Below, piece after piece: positions 1 to 8,113 of a stretch of 64,000 nt of DNA. Position 1 is the stretch's first letter, and every line of letters starts with the position of its first letter. The translations under genes and the position numbers were made by a program. The DNA is from Pseudotamlana agarivorans (GTDB taxonomy: Bacteria > Bacteroidota > Bacteroidia > Flavobacteriales > Flavobacteriaceae): assembly GCF_001642835.1 (NCBI RefSeq), contig NZ_LXEI01000012.1, forward strand, positions 1-64,000, read 5' to 3'. The notes beneath the pieces are model-generated. The model was not told where the DNA came from. It was given only the letters and a program-made list of their open reading frames with translations, and made no database searches.

Positions 1-1
1 G

Positions 2-406
2 CTAGCGGATATTAAAAATACCACAGGCGAAGCGCCTATTAATTTTTATGATGTTGGTATACCTGGTTACACGGGGAAAGTAGCAACGCAGAGTGTACGC
101 CGGTTGTATGAAGCCCAAAGTGGCGTGCTAGGATTAATTGTTAATACGGTTAATGGTCGCATAAAGGAACTTAAAAAACATGTCGAAATTGAAAATGCAG
201 CAAATTTAGGTCATGATATTAAAGTGAAATTTTCAACCATGTTCTTTGAGTTACATCCATTAGATGAAGACAAGCAAAATGAATTTTTCCAATTTTGTGA
301 AGAAGATGATCGCTTTGTTCCTATATGTAGTACCAATAACGATTTTGAAATTTTACAATTCCTGGGAAAAAAGTATGAAAAGTATCTCGAAAACCTAAAT
401 AATTAG
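2..406 (+). CDS. Unrecognised protein, C-terminal part only
   Basis: The reading frame is open from the left edge of the window to a TAG at 404-406, giving about 134 C-terminal residues. An ATG/TTG-based start near position 104 would be artificial, because the frame continues upstream without a stop. The visible part looks soluble, with mixed charged helices, a VGIPGYTGKVATQS stretch early on, and an acidic segment with two nearby cysteines (FCEEDDRF and PICSTNND) late. I see no signal peptide or membrane segment, but the N-terminus is missing. It lies 77 nt upstream of the DUF6702-type gene on the same strand. I do not recognise the family and assign no function. Confidence 0.75.
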   Translation, partial: LADIKNTTGEAPINFYDVGIPGYTGKVATQSVRRLYEAQSGVLGLIVNTVNGRIKELKKHVEIENAANLGHDIKVKFSTMFFELHPLDEDKQNEFFQFCEEDDRFVPICSTNNDFEILQFLGKKYEKYLENLNN

Positions 407-483
407 GCGTTAGAGCTGTTTTCAGAGCTATAAAACCACTGTTTATACCTTTAAATCTTTAATTTAGCCGAAAAAATATTTCA

Positions 484-990
484 ATGACAGTCAATAGGTT
501 AATCCTAATTTTATTAATCATTCCATTTCTTGCATTTACTGCTGTACATAAATATTATGTGTCGGTAACCCAAATCGAATATGTAGAAGACAAACAAGCT
601 GTTCAAATTATTTCTAGAATTTTTATCGATGATATAGAACGTTTGTTACGCGAACGCTACGATGAGTCCATTACGCTTGCTGGTAAAAATGAACCTGAAG
701 AAGTCGACACCTATATTGCAAGATATTTAAGCGACAAGATGAAAATTAAAATTAATGGTCAGCCTACAACGCTTAAGTTTTTAGGTAAAGTTTATGACGC
801 CGATGTCATGAAATGCTATTTGGAAATAGAAAATATAAAAACCGTAAAAACATTCGAAATAAGTAATAAAGTACTGTTTGATATTTTTGAAGATCAGCAG
901 AATGTTATTAAAACAAAGATCAATTCAAAGCAGAAAAGTTTTATTTTATTCCCTCAAAAGGATGAATACCTGTTAAAATTTGATAATTAA
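484..990 (+). CDS. DUF6702 family protein
   Basis: This 168-residue protein starts with a hydrophobic segment (about residues 5-21, LILILLIIPFLAFTAV) that could be an uncleaved anchor or a signal peptide. The rest resembles the DUF6702 family of Bacteroidota: an HKYYVS motif just after the leader, repeated beta-strand patterns, and an IFIDDIERLLRE segment. The family has no known biochemical role. It sits 105 nt upstream of the M1 metallopeptidase gene on the same strand, a pairing I recall as common in Flavobacteriaceae. That suggests envelope co-function, but this is inference. The ATG at 484 is preceded by the A-rich leader usual for this group and by no Shine-Dalgarno motif. Confidence 0.75.
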   Translation: MTVNRLILILLIIPFLAFTAVHKYYVSVTQIEYVEDKQAVQIISRIFIDDIERLLRERYDESITLAGKNEPEEVDTYIARYLSDKMKIKINGQPTTLKFLGKVYDADVMKCYLEIENIKTVKTFEISNKVLFDIFEDQQNVIKTKINSKQKSFILFPQKDEYLLKFDN

Positions 991-1095
991 TAAGGATTTA
1001 GTTCTGAATTTCAGTAATTTCGTTGACTTTTAGTGATAAAATTTAGTAAACCTAACCGAAATCAATAATAATTATTTTTTTAAAGTAAAATTCAT

Positions 1096-3402
1096 ATGAG
1101 AAAAATCGTTTATCTCTGTCTTTCATTAGTCCTTGCAACCTCTGGGATTAACGCCCAAGACCAAGCCAAAGAAAAGGAAGCACCAAAAACAGGTCACACC
1201 AATACTAATAAGTTTAAGCAGTTATACGACGAGTTTTCTACACCAAATATGTACAGGGCAGCTTCAGGAGCTCCTGGGGCAGCTTACTACCAACAGCAAG
1301 CCGATTATAAAATGGACATCGTTTTAGACGATAAATTAGCAAAAATTACAGGTGCAGAAACGATAACATACACGAATAATTCTCCAGATAATCTTAAATA
1401 TTTGTGGGTGCAATTAGATCAAAACCAACGCGCCAAAGACTCAAAATCACCTTTGATTGAATCAACAGGTTTAGATCCTGTTTTTCAGCCTAGTAAGTTT
1501 TCTGAGACGTATTTAGTAGATGGTAAAGATCGTGGCTTTCATATTTTAGAGGTTACTCAAACCAATGGCGATGCGCTACAGTACATGATTAATCGAACCA
1601 TGATGCGTGTAGAGCTGCCTAAAGTTTTAAAAAGCGGCGAGAAATTTTCTTTTGCTATCAAATGGTGGTACAATATAAATAACCATGTTGATGAAGGTGG
1701 TCGTTCGGGTTACGAGTATTTCCCAGAAAACGGAAACCGTTCTTATGTTATAGCGCAATTTTACCCTAGAATGGCTGTATATAGCGATGTTGAAGGGTGG
1801 CAAAACTCTCAGTTTTGGGGGCGCGATGAATTCGCTTTACCATTCGGAGACTACGAAGTTAATATTACCGTACCTGCCGATCATATTTTAGACGGAACCG
1901 GTGTACTTACCAATAGAAAAGATGTATATACTAAAGATATGATGAAGCGTTACGAAGACGCTAAAAAATCATTTACTACACCTGTAATTATTGCAACACA
2001 GGCTGAGGCTGAAGTTCGTGAAAAATCATTCTCTGAAGACACAAAAACTTGGAAGCTTAAGGCTGAAAATGTACGTGATTTTGGTTTTGCAACTTCTAGA
2101 AAGTATATTTTAGATATGATGGCTGTTAAAATTGGCGGTAAAGACGTTATGGCGGTTTCTATGTATTCTAAGGAAGGAAATCCACTTTGGGAACAATGGT
2201 CTACTAAAGCTGTTGCAAGTACCTTAGAATCTTACTCTCGAATGACTTTCGATTATCCTTATCACAAAGCTATTTCGGTTCACGCCAAGCGTCAAGGTAT
2301 GGAATACCCTATGATTTGTTGGAATTACGGTCGCCCAGATAAAGATGGTACTTATAGCGATCGCGTAAAATACGGTATGATGGGGGTTATCATTCACGAA
2401 GTAGGACATAACTTTTTTCCTATGATTGTGAATAGTGACGAGCGTCAATGGACATGGATGGACGAAGGTTTAAATACATTCGTACAGTACGTAGCCGAGC
2501 AAGATTTTGGTGAAAAATACCCTGCAGCTCTATCTCCAGAACACAAAGCATTCCCTTCCGATCGTGGACCTGCAAAAATGATTGTGCCTTACATGAGTGG
2601 TAACCAAGATCATATTGCGCCTATTATGACTAAAGGTTTAAATACCTACCAATTTGGAAATAATGCCTACGGTAAACCTGCTACAGCGCTTAATATTTTA
2701 AGAGAAACGGTAATGGGTAGAGATTTGTTCGATTACGCGTTTAAAGAGTATGCTAACCGTTGGAAATTTAAACACCCAACCCCAGAAGATTTCTTTAGAA
2801 CGATGGAAGATGCTTCGGCTTTCGATTTAGATTGGTATTGGAGAGGTTGGTTTTATACCACCGATTGGGTAGATATGGGAATTAAAGAAGTTAAAAAATT
2901 CTATGTCTCTTCAGAGCCTAATGCTTATATTAGAAAAATGGCTAAAGAACAAGGCTTCAAGCTAGAAAATTTACGTCCATTAGTATATATGGTAGAAGAA
3001 GGTAGTGAAGACTATAAAGAAGAATTATCTCAAGGTTCACTTTTAGAAAACAGCACGCCATTAAAAGAATATATCATGGATAATTTTACCCCAGAGGAGC
3101 GTAGAAATTTAAAAAATCCTAAGTATTTCTATAATGTGACCTTTAATAAGCCAGGAGGTTTAGTTATGCCTATTATTGTTGAGTATACCTATGCCGATGG
3201 TTCGACTAAAACTGAAACATACCCTGCTCAAATATGGAGACTTAACGATAAAGAAGTCTCAAAAGCCATTGCTTCCGATAAAGAAATTGTTGGTATTAAA
3301 TTAGATCCAAAGGAGGAAACTGCCGATGTGGATACCTCTAATAACATCTGGCCAGCACAAGAGCAAAAAAGTGAATTCGATCAGTTTAAAGAAAATATGT
3401 AA
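1096..3402 (+). CDS. M1 family zinc metallopeptidase
   Basis: This 768-residue enzyme has a Sec signal peptide (residues 1-20, ending GINAQ), so it is exported. It carries the gluzincin signature of M1 aminopeptidases: HEVGH with the first His at about residue 434, followed after exactly 18 residues by the third zinc ligand Glu (WTWMDEG). An RQGMEYPMICW stretch about 30 residues earlier occupies the place of the GAMEN exopeptidase motif but is diverged. The family removes N-terminal amino acids from peptides. Location suggests periplasmic or surface peptide scavenging. A hairpin terminator follows at 3435-3464. Product confidence is high, substrate unknown. Confidence 0.93.
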   Translation: MRKIVYLCLSLVLATSGINAQDQAKEKEAPKTGHTNTNKFKQLYDEFSTPNMYRAASGAPGAAYYQQQADYKMDIVLDDKLAKITGAETITYTNNSPDNLKYLWVQLDQNQRAKDSKSPLIESTGLDPVFQPSKFSETYLVDGKDRGFHILEVTQTNGDALQYMINRTMMRVELPKVLKSGEKFSFAIKWWYNINNHVDEGGRSGYEYFPENGNRSYVIAQFYPRMAVYSDVEGWQNSQFWGRDEFALPFGDYEVNITVPADHILDGTGVLTNRKDVYTKDMMKRYEDAKKSFTTPVIIATQAEAEVREKSFSEDTKTWKLKAENVRDFGFATSRKYILDMMAVKIGGKDVMAVSMYSKEGNPLWEQWSTKAVASTLESYSRMTFDYPYHKAISVHAKRQGMEYPMICWNYGRPDKDGTYSDRVKYGMMGVIIHEVGHNFFPMIVNSDERQWTWMDEGLNTFVQYVAEQDFGEKYPAALSPEHKAFPSDRGPAKMIVPYMSGNQDHIAPIMTKGLNTYQFGNNAYGKPATALNILRETVMGRDLFDYAFKEYANRWKFKHPTPEDFFRTMEDASAFDLDWYWRGWFYTTDWVDMGIKEVKKFYVSSEPNAYIRKMAKEQGFKLENLRPLVYMVEEGSEDYKEELSQGSLLENSTPLKEYIMDNFTPEERRNLKNPKYFYNVTFNKPGGLVMPIIVEYTYADGSTKTETYPAQIWRLNDKEVSKAIASDKEIVGIKLDPKEETADVDTSNNIWPAQEQKSEFDQFKENM

Positions 3403-3434
3403 GTCGTTTAATAACGGTAAAACAGAAATACAAG

Positions 3435-3464
3435 AAAGTCGATTTTTAAAATCGGCTTTTTTTT
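3435..3464 (+). terminator. Rho-independent terminator after M1 peptidase
   Basis: The arms 3435-3445 and 3448-3458 pair over 11 bp, with one G-U pair and a 2-nt loop, and run into an uninterrupted stretch of T. It lies between the M1 peptidase stop and the tatA promoter. Confidence 0.8.
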
Positions 3465-3484
3465 ATTCTAAACAAACAACTTAG

Positions 3485-3492
3485 TATATTTG
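3485..3492 (+). promoter_or_regulatory. -7 promoter box of tatA
   Basis: TATATTTG matches the Bacteroidota -7 consensus TAnnTTTG. Only four bases (CATT) separate it from the GTG start of tatA at 3497. Transcripts in this phylum normally begin a few bases after this box, so the message is probably leaderless or nearly so. The -33 element is weak (TTTT at about 3461-3464). Confidence 0.6.
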
Positions 3493-3496
3493 CATT

Positions 3497-3784
3497 GTGA
3501 TACAGCAAGCAACATTCTTATTTATTAGCGGTGCAGAAATAGCCTTCATACTATTTATTGCTATCATGGTGTTTGGTGCCGATAAATTACCGGAAATAGC
3601 AAGAGGTCTGGGTAAAGGCATGCGTACGCTCAAAGATGCTTCAAACGATATTAAGCACGAAATCACTAAAACGGCCGAAAAAAGTGGTCTCGATACCAGT
3701 ATTACCGGCGATGTAAAAAAGGAACTCGATAAAGTTAAAGAAGACCTTGAAGAGTTTACAGGTTCTGTAAGACGAAAATTCTAA
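3497..3784 (+). CDS. tatA: Sec-independent protein translocase subunit TatA
   Basis: This 95-residue protein has the TatA/Hcf106 architecture: one N-terminal transmembrane helix (about residues 7-25, ending MVFGADKLPEIAR with the conserved FG hinge), an amphipathic helix (about 28-45), and a charged C-terminal tail. TatA oligomers form the pore for folded proteins carrying twin-arginine signals. The start is GTG at 3497. The next in-frame Met (MVFGADK) would delete the membrane helix, so it cannot be the start. No tatC is nearby in this window, so the Tat system is split. The transcript appears almost leaderless (see the -7 box at 3485). Confidence 0.92.
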   Translation: MIQQATFLFISGAEIAFILFIAIMVFGADKLPEIARGLGKGMRTLKDASNDIKHEITKTAEKSGLDTSITGDVKKELDKVKEDLEEFTGSVRRKF

Positions 3785-3797
3785 ATTTTTATGTTCT

Positions 3798-3880
3798 GGG
3801 CGTTACCCCGCTCTGGCGGCGTCAGGCTGTCGGCAGTCGCTCTTTGCAAGGAGCTCCAACAGTGCCTCCATCCTTAACGC
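3798..3880. repeat. Interspersed repeat, copy 1 (GGGCGTTACCC...TAACGC)
   Basis: This 83-nt GC-rich block stands out from AT-rich surroundings and lies directly after tatA. It begins GGGCGTTACCC and ends CCATCCTTAACGC, so the outer bases (GGCGTTA / TAACGC) form inverted ends. A second member with the same ends and a longer middle is at 46646-46790, directly after the SulP gene. I recall a repeat of this type being dispersed in many Flavobacteriaceae genomes. Confidence 0.7.
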
Positions 3881-4041
3881 GAATATCCGCTAATAAAGTT
3901 TAAGCCTAAAAGTCAGTGTGTACCTGCCAAGGAATAACCTATTTGCACAAAGGATAGTGGTAAGTTTAATTAAAAATTATAATGAGTTAGTAAAAGTGAT
4001 TATATCCCTAAACTAACAATGAAAACCTATAAAGTCATTCC

Positions 4042-4692
4042 ATGAAAACATTAAAAGAACTCACCGATGCTAAAATAGAATCAGGACGACAAGCTAATCC
4101 TAAGTTTATGAGTGGTGTTGATGACATCATTAAAAAAGCAAAAGCCTTTGAGCAAGGGAAGGATGCCATTAAAGTTGGACAAAAATCACCTAGTTTTAAT
4201 CTGCCTAACGCCGAAGGAAAATCCATTTCGTTAGATGCTTTATTAGAACAAGGTCCTGTTGTCGTTACTTTTTATAGAGGCAGTTGGTGTCCATATTGTA
4301 ACCTACAACTTAGAGCGCTGCAAGCTAAATTAGACGAAATTCATGCATTAGGGGCAACACTTGTTGCTATAAGTCCGCAAGTTCCAGATGGATCATTATC
4401 AAAAGATGAGATTAGTAACATGGACTTTACTGTATTATCCGATCAAGATGCAAAAGTTGCTCAGCAATACGGCGTAGCATGGGAGGTACCAGAGTTTTTA
4501 GCAGAACACATGCGCGTAGATCGTAAACTTGATTTAGAAAAAATTAATAATGGCAATGGAAATATCTTGCCAATCCCTGCCACATTTATAATAGGCAAGG
4601 AAGGCGTTGTAACATGGAGCTATGTTAACGTTGATTACAGAACCCGATCTGAACCCGATGAGATTATCGAAGCTTTGAAAAGTCTATCCTAA
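4042..4692 (+). CDS. Peroxiredoxin-like AhpC/TSA family protein
   Basis: This 216-residue protein has a thioredoxin-fold AhpC/TSA domain from about residue 45. The active-site stretch is FYRGSWCPYCNLQL with Cys83 and Cys86, a CxxC arrangement typical of the peroxiredoxin-like group rather than classical 2-Cys peroxiredoxins. Residues 1-40 are a helical extension. There is no signal peptide, so it should act in the cytoplasm in peroxide or disulfide reduction. It stands alone, facing the O-methyltransferase gene, with a terminator between them at 4728-4773. The exact reductant and substrate cannot be read from sequence. Confidence 0.88.
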   Translation: MKTLKELTDAKIESGRQANPKFMSGVDDIIKKAKAFEQGKDAIKVGQKSPSFNLPNAEGKSISLDALLEQGPVVVTFYRGSWCPYCNLQLRALQAKLDEIHALGATLVAISPQVPDGSLSKDEISNMDFTVLSDQDAKVAQQYGVAWEVPEFLAEHMRVDRKLDLEKINNGNGNILPIPATFIIGKEGVVTWSYVNVDYRTRSEPDEIIEALKSLS

Positions 4693-4727
4693 AGTATCTG
4701 TACTTATAAAGATCACCATAATAATTT

Positions 4728-4773
4728 AGAGCTCATTAATTTCTGTAAAATCGAATGTAATGAGCTCTTTTTT
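4728..4773 (+). terminator. Terminator after peroxiredoxin-like gene
   Basis: AGAGCTCATTA (4728-4738) pairs perfectly with TAATGAGCTCT (4758-4768) around a 19-nt loop, and five T follow. It lies between convergent genes and mainly serves the + strand. Confidence 0.75.
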
Positions 4774-4782
4774 GTTTTAGTA

Positions 4783-5424
4783 TTACAGTTTTCTACTAAT
4801 CGTTAAACCATCACGAATGGGTAATAAAACGGTTTCTACTCTGGGGTCCTTTTTTAAAAGGGCGTTATATTCTAAAAGGGCCTTAGTTGAGGTGTCATCT
4901 TTCTTTAAGGTTTCAAGCACCTTACCACTCCATAATACGTTATCCGATAAAATGATGCCACCAACATTAAGCTTGTCTATAATGACATTAAAATAGTTGG
5001 GGTAATTGTCTTTATCGGCATCAATAAAAATTAAATCGAAGGTTTTGTCAAGCTTGGGGATGATATCCATGGCATCTCCTAAATGTTGAAAAATCTGTGC
5101 ACCATATACCGATTTATCAAAATATTTTCTCTGAAAATCAAACAACTCTTCATTGATATCTAAGGTGTGTAATTCACCATCTTTTTGCATGCCTTCAGCT
5201 AAACAAAGCGCTGAATACCCTGTGTATGTTCCAATTTCTAAAATGTTTTTAGGATTAACAAGTTTTGAAATCATACTTAAAACACGCCCTTGATAATGCC
5301 CACTAAGCATACGTGGCTGTAATATTTTTTGATAGGTTTCGCGAGTTAATTGTTGTAATAATTCAGGTTCATTTTCAGAATGTTTTACAACGTATTCGTC
5401 TAAGGCTTCAGGAATAAAATGCAT
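4783..5424 (-). CDS. Class I SAM-dependent O-methyltransferase
   Basis: This 213-residue protein belongs to the caffeoyl-CoA/catechol O-methyltransferase family. The SAM-binding motif LEIGTYTGYSALCLAEG is at about residues 62-78. The metal and substrate motif FIDADKDNYPNYF is at about 132-144, with NVLWSG downstream. It methylates a vicinal hydroxyl, probably with a divalent cation. It is the last gene in the transcription direction of the kynurenine operon, only 29 nt after the ACMS decarboxylase. That raises the possibility of a hydroxylated aromatic amine substrate, but similar genes are common in unrelated flavobacterial contexts. The next gene is convergent. Confidence 0.85.
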   Translation of the reverse strand: MHFIPEALDEYVVKHSENEPELLQQLTRETYQKILQPRMLSGHYQGRVLSMISKLVNPKNILEIGTYTGYSALCLAEGMQKDGELHTLDINEELFDFQRKYFDKSVYGAQIFQHLGDAMDIIPKLDKTFDLIFIDADKDNYPNYFNVIIDKLNVGGIILSDNVLWSGKVLETLKKDDTSTKALLEYNALLKKDPRVETVLLPIRDGLTISRKL

Positions 5425-5453
5425 GCTTGTTATCTTTTAGTGCAGCTTCAAAA

Positions 5454-6539
5454 TTAATTTAAAATTCGTTTAATAAGCTTTTCTTTAGCCAATTTATCTT
5501 CACCACATAACCACTGTATTACATTATCTTCCCAAATGGCTTCGTACTCTGTTTGATTGATAATCTTTCTTTCTTTAGCTAAATCTAAAATCTTACCAGG
5601 GTAAGAGGATTGTTTTTCGTTTTCCATTTCTCCCAACGGATAAGGGTCATCAAGACCCATAATCACTTGTTTCGAACTGTGATTGTTTATAAGGAGCTCT
5701 AAACTTCCTGTATCATGTACTAGGGTATCAAAAAATATGTTTTTATGGCCAACCGCTTTTCTTGGATGGTGTTTGCCTTCAAATAAATCGGGTCTGCCAT
5801 CAAATCCCTGAATGCGACGTCCTAAATTAATTTGAGCTAATTGGCCACCATGAGCAAAACAAGTTCGCATATTTGGATATTTTTCTTGATAACCATTAAG
5901 GGTTAAAAAGTGGTAAGCATCAGCACATTGGGCAAGCATCCAAATGAGGTGAAAACGCCAAGACGTATTTTCTAATTTTATAAACTTTTCACCATCATAA
6001 GGGTGAATTTCAACCGCTAAGTTGTATTTGTTAGCGAGTTCAAAAATGGGATCGTTGGCTTCATCAAAAATACAACGCCAGGTGCCTATGGTGTCCATGT
6101 AATGCGTTGGTAAGCAAAGTAACTGTAGGCCTAAGGTTTCTACACAACGTTCAATTTCCCAACAGGCACTACTTACAAACCCAGGGTGTACTACAAACCC
6201 ACAAGTAAATTTACTTGGGTGTTGGTGTTGAATGCCCGCATTAAAATCATTTTGGAAACGCAAGGCTTTTTTCATTTCTTCAACACGTAAGCCATTTCCG
6301 TAAAGTTGCGAAAGATTTAAAACCACCGCGTGATCAAGTTTGTTGCGAGCCATCCACTCTAATTTTTCATCTAGAAAAAAACTGGAATGTGTTACTGGGC
6401 GGCTCCAATCTTTTTGAAGCATGAATTTACGGTCTTTATCAACCCAAAAGATTTCTTTTTCTCTCATGAAATCTGGAATGTCTTCCGGGTAAGGTAAGAG
6501 GTGCGAGTGGCCGTTTATACGAAGTTTACGTTTTTCCAT
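5454..6539 (-). CDS. 2-amino-3-carboxymuconate-6-semialdehyde decarboxylase (ACMSD)
   Basis: This 361-residue amidohydrolase-superfamily protein carries the N-terminal metal-binding HSH (His11, His13) of ACMSD. Further probable zinc ligands or catalytic residues are His in EIHPYDG, His in CFAHGGQ, and Asp in MGLDDPYPLG near the C-terminus. ACMSD decarboxylates 2-amino-3-carboxymuconate semialdehyde to 2-aminomuconate semialdehyde and so diverts it from quinolinate. The neighbouring dioxygenase makes its substrate and the aldehyde dehydrogenase uses its product, which supports the specific call over a generic amidohydrolase. The 88-nt gap to the dioxygenase gene contains no obvious terminator. 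Confidence 0.92.
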   Translation of the reverse strand: MEKRKLRINGHSHLLPYPEDIPDFMREKEIFWVDKDRKFMLQKDWSRPVTHSSFFLDEKLEWMARNKLDHAVVLNLSQLYGNGLRVEEMKKALRFQNDFNAGIQHQHPSKFTCGFVVHPGFVSSACWEIERCVETLGLQLLCLPTHYMDTIGTWRCIFDEANDPIFELANKYNLAVEIHPYDGEKFIKLENTSWRFHLIWMLAQCADAYHFLTLNGYQEKYPNMRTCFAHGGQLAQINLGRRIQGFDGRPDLFEGKHHPRKAVGHKNIFFDTLVHDTGSLELLINNHSSKQVIMGLDDPYPLGEMENEKQSSYPGKILDLAKERKIINQTEYEAIWEDNVIQWLCGEDKLAKEKLIKRILN

Positions 6540-6627
6540 GTTATTCTTTCTACTTGGGTAGCGGTCTGTTTTAATTTTTGATTACAATGAATATCATGAG
6601 TTACTAGATGGTACTATACAAAATTGT

Positions 6628-7161
6628 TTACTCGATTTTAACTTGCTTTGGGGGCTGCATAACGTTTCCGCAGTTAGGGCAATGCCGTTTGGTTTCATCG
6701 CTGTAGAATTTATCGAATATTTTAGGCATATCGGTTTCGATGTTTTCTAAAGTGAAATCTTCTTCGTAGAGCTTGGTAACACAATTTTCACAAAACCATA
6801 AAAGTGCATCTCGCATGCCTTCCGGACGCTTGTATTCAATTACTAATCCAACGGTATTGGCACCGCGTTGGGGCGAATGAGGTACTTTTGGTGGTAATAA
6901 GTAAATGTCCCCTTCTTTGATGTGTACATCCTTTGGGGTGCCTTTATCAATAATCTTTAAAATAATATCGCCTTCAACCTGATAGAAAAACTCTGGTGTT
7001 TCATTATAATGGTAATCTTTTCGGTTGTTAGGACCGCCAACCACCATCACGATAAAATCGCCATCCTTCCAAACCACTTTATTTCCTACAGGTGGTTTTA
7101 GGAGATGTCTGTTTTCTTCAATCCAAGCTTTAAAGTTTATAGGAGATGTTAAATGACTCAT
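6628..7161 (-). CDS. nbaC: 3-hydroxyanthranilate 3,4-dioxygenase
   Basis: This 177-residue cupin opens the ring of 3-hydroxyanthranilate to 2-amino-3-carboxymuconate semialdehyde with O2. The Fe(II) ligands expected for the bacterial family are all present: His51, Glu57 (HYNETPEFFYQ) and His95 (LPPKVPHSPQRG). A C-terminal rubredoxin-like site is also present as two CxxC pairs (FCENC and HCPNCG), typical of the bacterial dimeric enzyme. The length is normal. Its position between the SDR and ACMSD genes completes the ring-cleavage step of the pathway. Confidence 0.95.
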   Translation of the reverse strand: MSHLTSPINFKAWIEENRHLLKPPVGNKVVWKDGDFIVMVVGGPNNRKDYHYNETPEFFYQVEGDIILKIIDKGTPKDVHIKEGDIYLLPPKVPHSPQRGANTVGLVIEYKRPEGMRDALLWFCENCVTKLYEEDFTLENIETDMPKIFDKFYSDETKRHCPNCGNVMQPPKQVKIE

Positions 7162-7315
7162 GTTGAATATGCCCTTTTAAACTTCCTTTTTATTCTAGCC
7201 ATTAGAATCAGGCTCTTAAGGAAGAAACTCAAATTGGGTGTTTGAGTTAATTGTCAAACGAAATATGTAGTTAAAGATAAAAAATAATAAGCTTTAAACA
7301 TCGTATGAATCTTGT

Positions 7316-8098
7316 TTAAAGCGACTTCGTTCTACCTCCATCAACAGGAATGTTAACTCCAGTAACATAACTCGCTGCTTCACTCGCTAAAAAGGTGATG
7401 ACGTTGGCTGTTTCTTCAGGTTGTGCAAAACGTTTTGCTGGTGCATAGTTTTTCATGGTTTCTGTCATGTTTTCTATACTGGTGTTTTCGGTGTTGGCTT
7501 TAATTTTTATAATTTCAGCCAAGCGTTCGGTATCTGTAAATCCTGGAAGCACATTGTTCACCGTGATTCCAAAAGGCGCCACCTCGTTGGAAAGCGTTTT
7601 ACTCCAATTACCAACAGCCCCTCTAATAGTATTACTAACGCCCAAGCCAGGAATAGGTTCTTTAACAGATGTAGAAATGACGTTGACGATACGGCCAAAA
7701 CCTTCCGTTTTCATAAAAGGTATTGTGGCCTGAGCTAAAACATGATTGCATTTGATGTGCATGGTAAAAGCATTTTCAAACTCTTCAAGGCTTGCCGTAA
7801 CAATAGCACCACTTCTTGGTCCGCCTGTATTGTTAATAACGATATGAAACCCGTGATTTCTTTCAATAAATTTTATAACCTGCTCCTGTAAATCTCTGGG
7901 GTTGGCAAAATCGGCAACAATATAACTATGTTGCTCTGGGTTTGGTAATTCGGCTAAAACCGCTTTTAATTTGTCTCTATTTCTAGCTACTAAGGTTACA
8001 TTTACACCTTCTTGAGCTAGTGCTATGGCTGTTGCTTTACCTATACCTTGTGTGCTTCCGCAAACTAAGGCATTTTTATTTTTTATTTTTAAATCCAT
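7316..8098 (-). CDS. SDR-family oxidoreductase with atypical active site
   Basis: This 260-residue protein has the Rossmann start ALVCGSTQGIGKATA (glycine motif about residues 14-20), the NNTGG structural motif near 89-93, and the C-terminal VTGVNIPVDGG of FabG-like SDRs. The usual YxxxK pair is not there: in PGLGVSNTIRGAV the aligned positions are Ser155 and Arg159. A subgroup of beta-ketoacyl-ACP-reductase-like SDRs is known to lack the standard tetrad, and this protein fits it. It lies 15 nt downstream of the aldehyde dehydrogenase in the kynurenine operon. No pathway step clearly needs it, so its reaction is unassigned. Confidence 0.88.
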   Translation of the reverse strand: MDLKIKNKNALVCGSTQGIGKATAIALAQEGVNVTLVARNRDKLKAVLAELPNPEQHSYIVADFANPRDLQEQVIKFIERNHGFHIVINNTGGPRSGAIVTASLEEFENAFTMHIKCNHVLAQATIPFMKTEGFGRIVNVISTSVKEPIPGLGVSNTIRGAVGNWSKTLSNEVAPFGITVNNVLPGFTDTERLAEIIKIKANTENTSIENMTETMKNYAPAKRFAQPEETANVITFLASEAASYVTGVNIPVDGGRTKSL

Positions 8099-8113
8099 AA
8101 GATGTCTAATTAC

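Noticed and set aside
7421-7738. 105-codon open frame opposite the SDR gene
   Set aside because: It is antisense to an intact conserved gene and shows no domain or signal.
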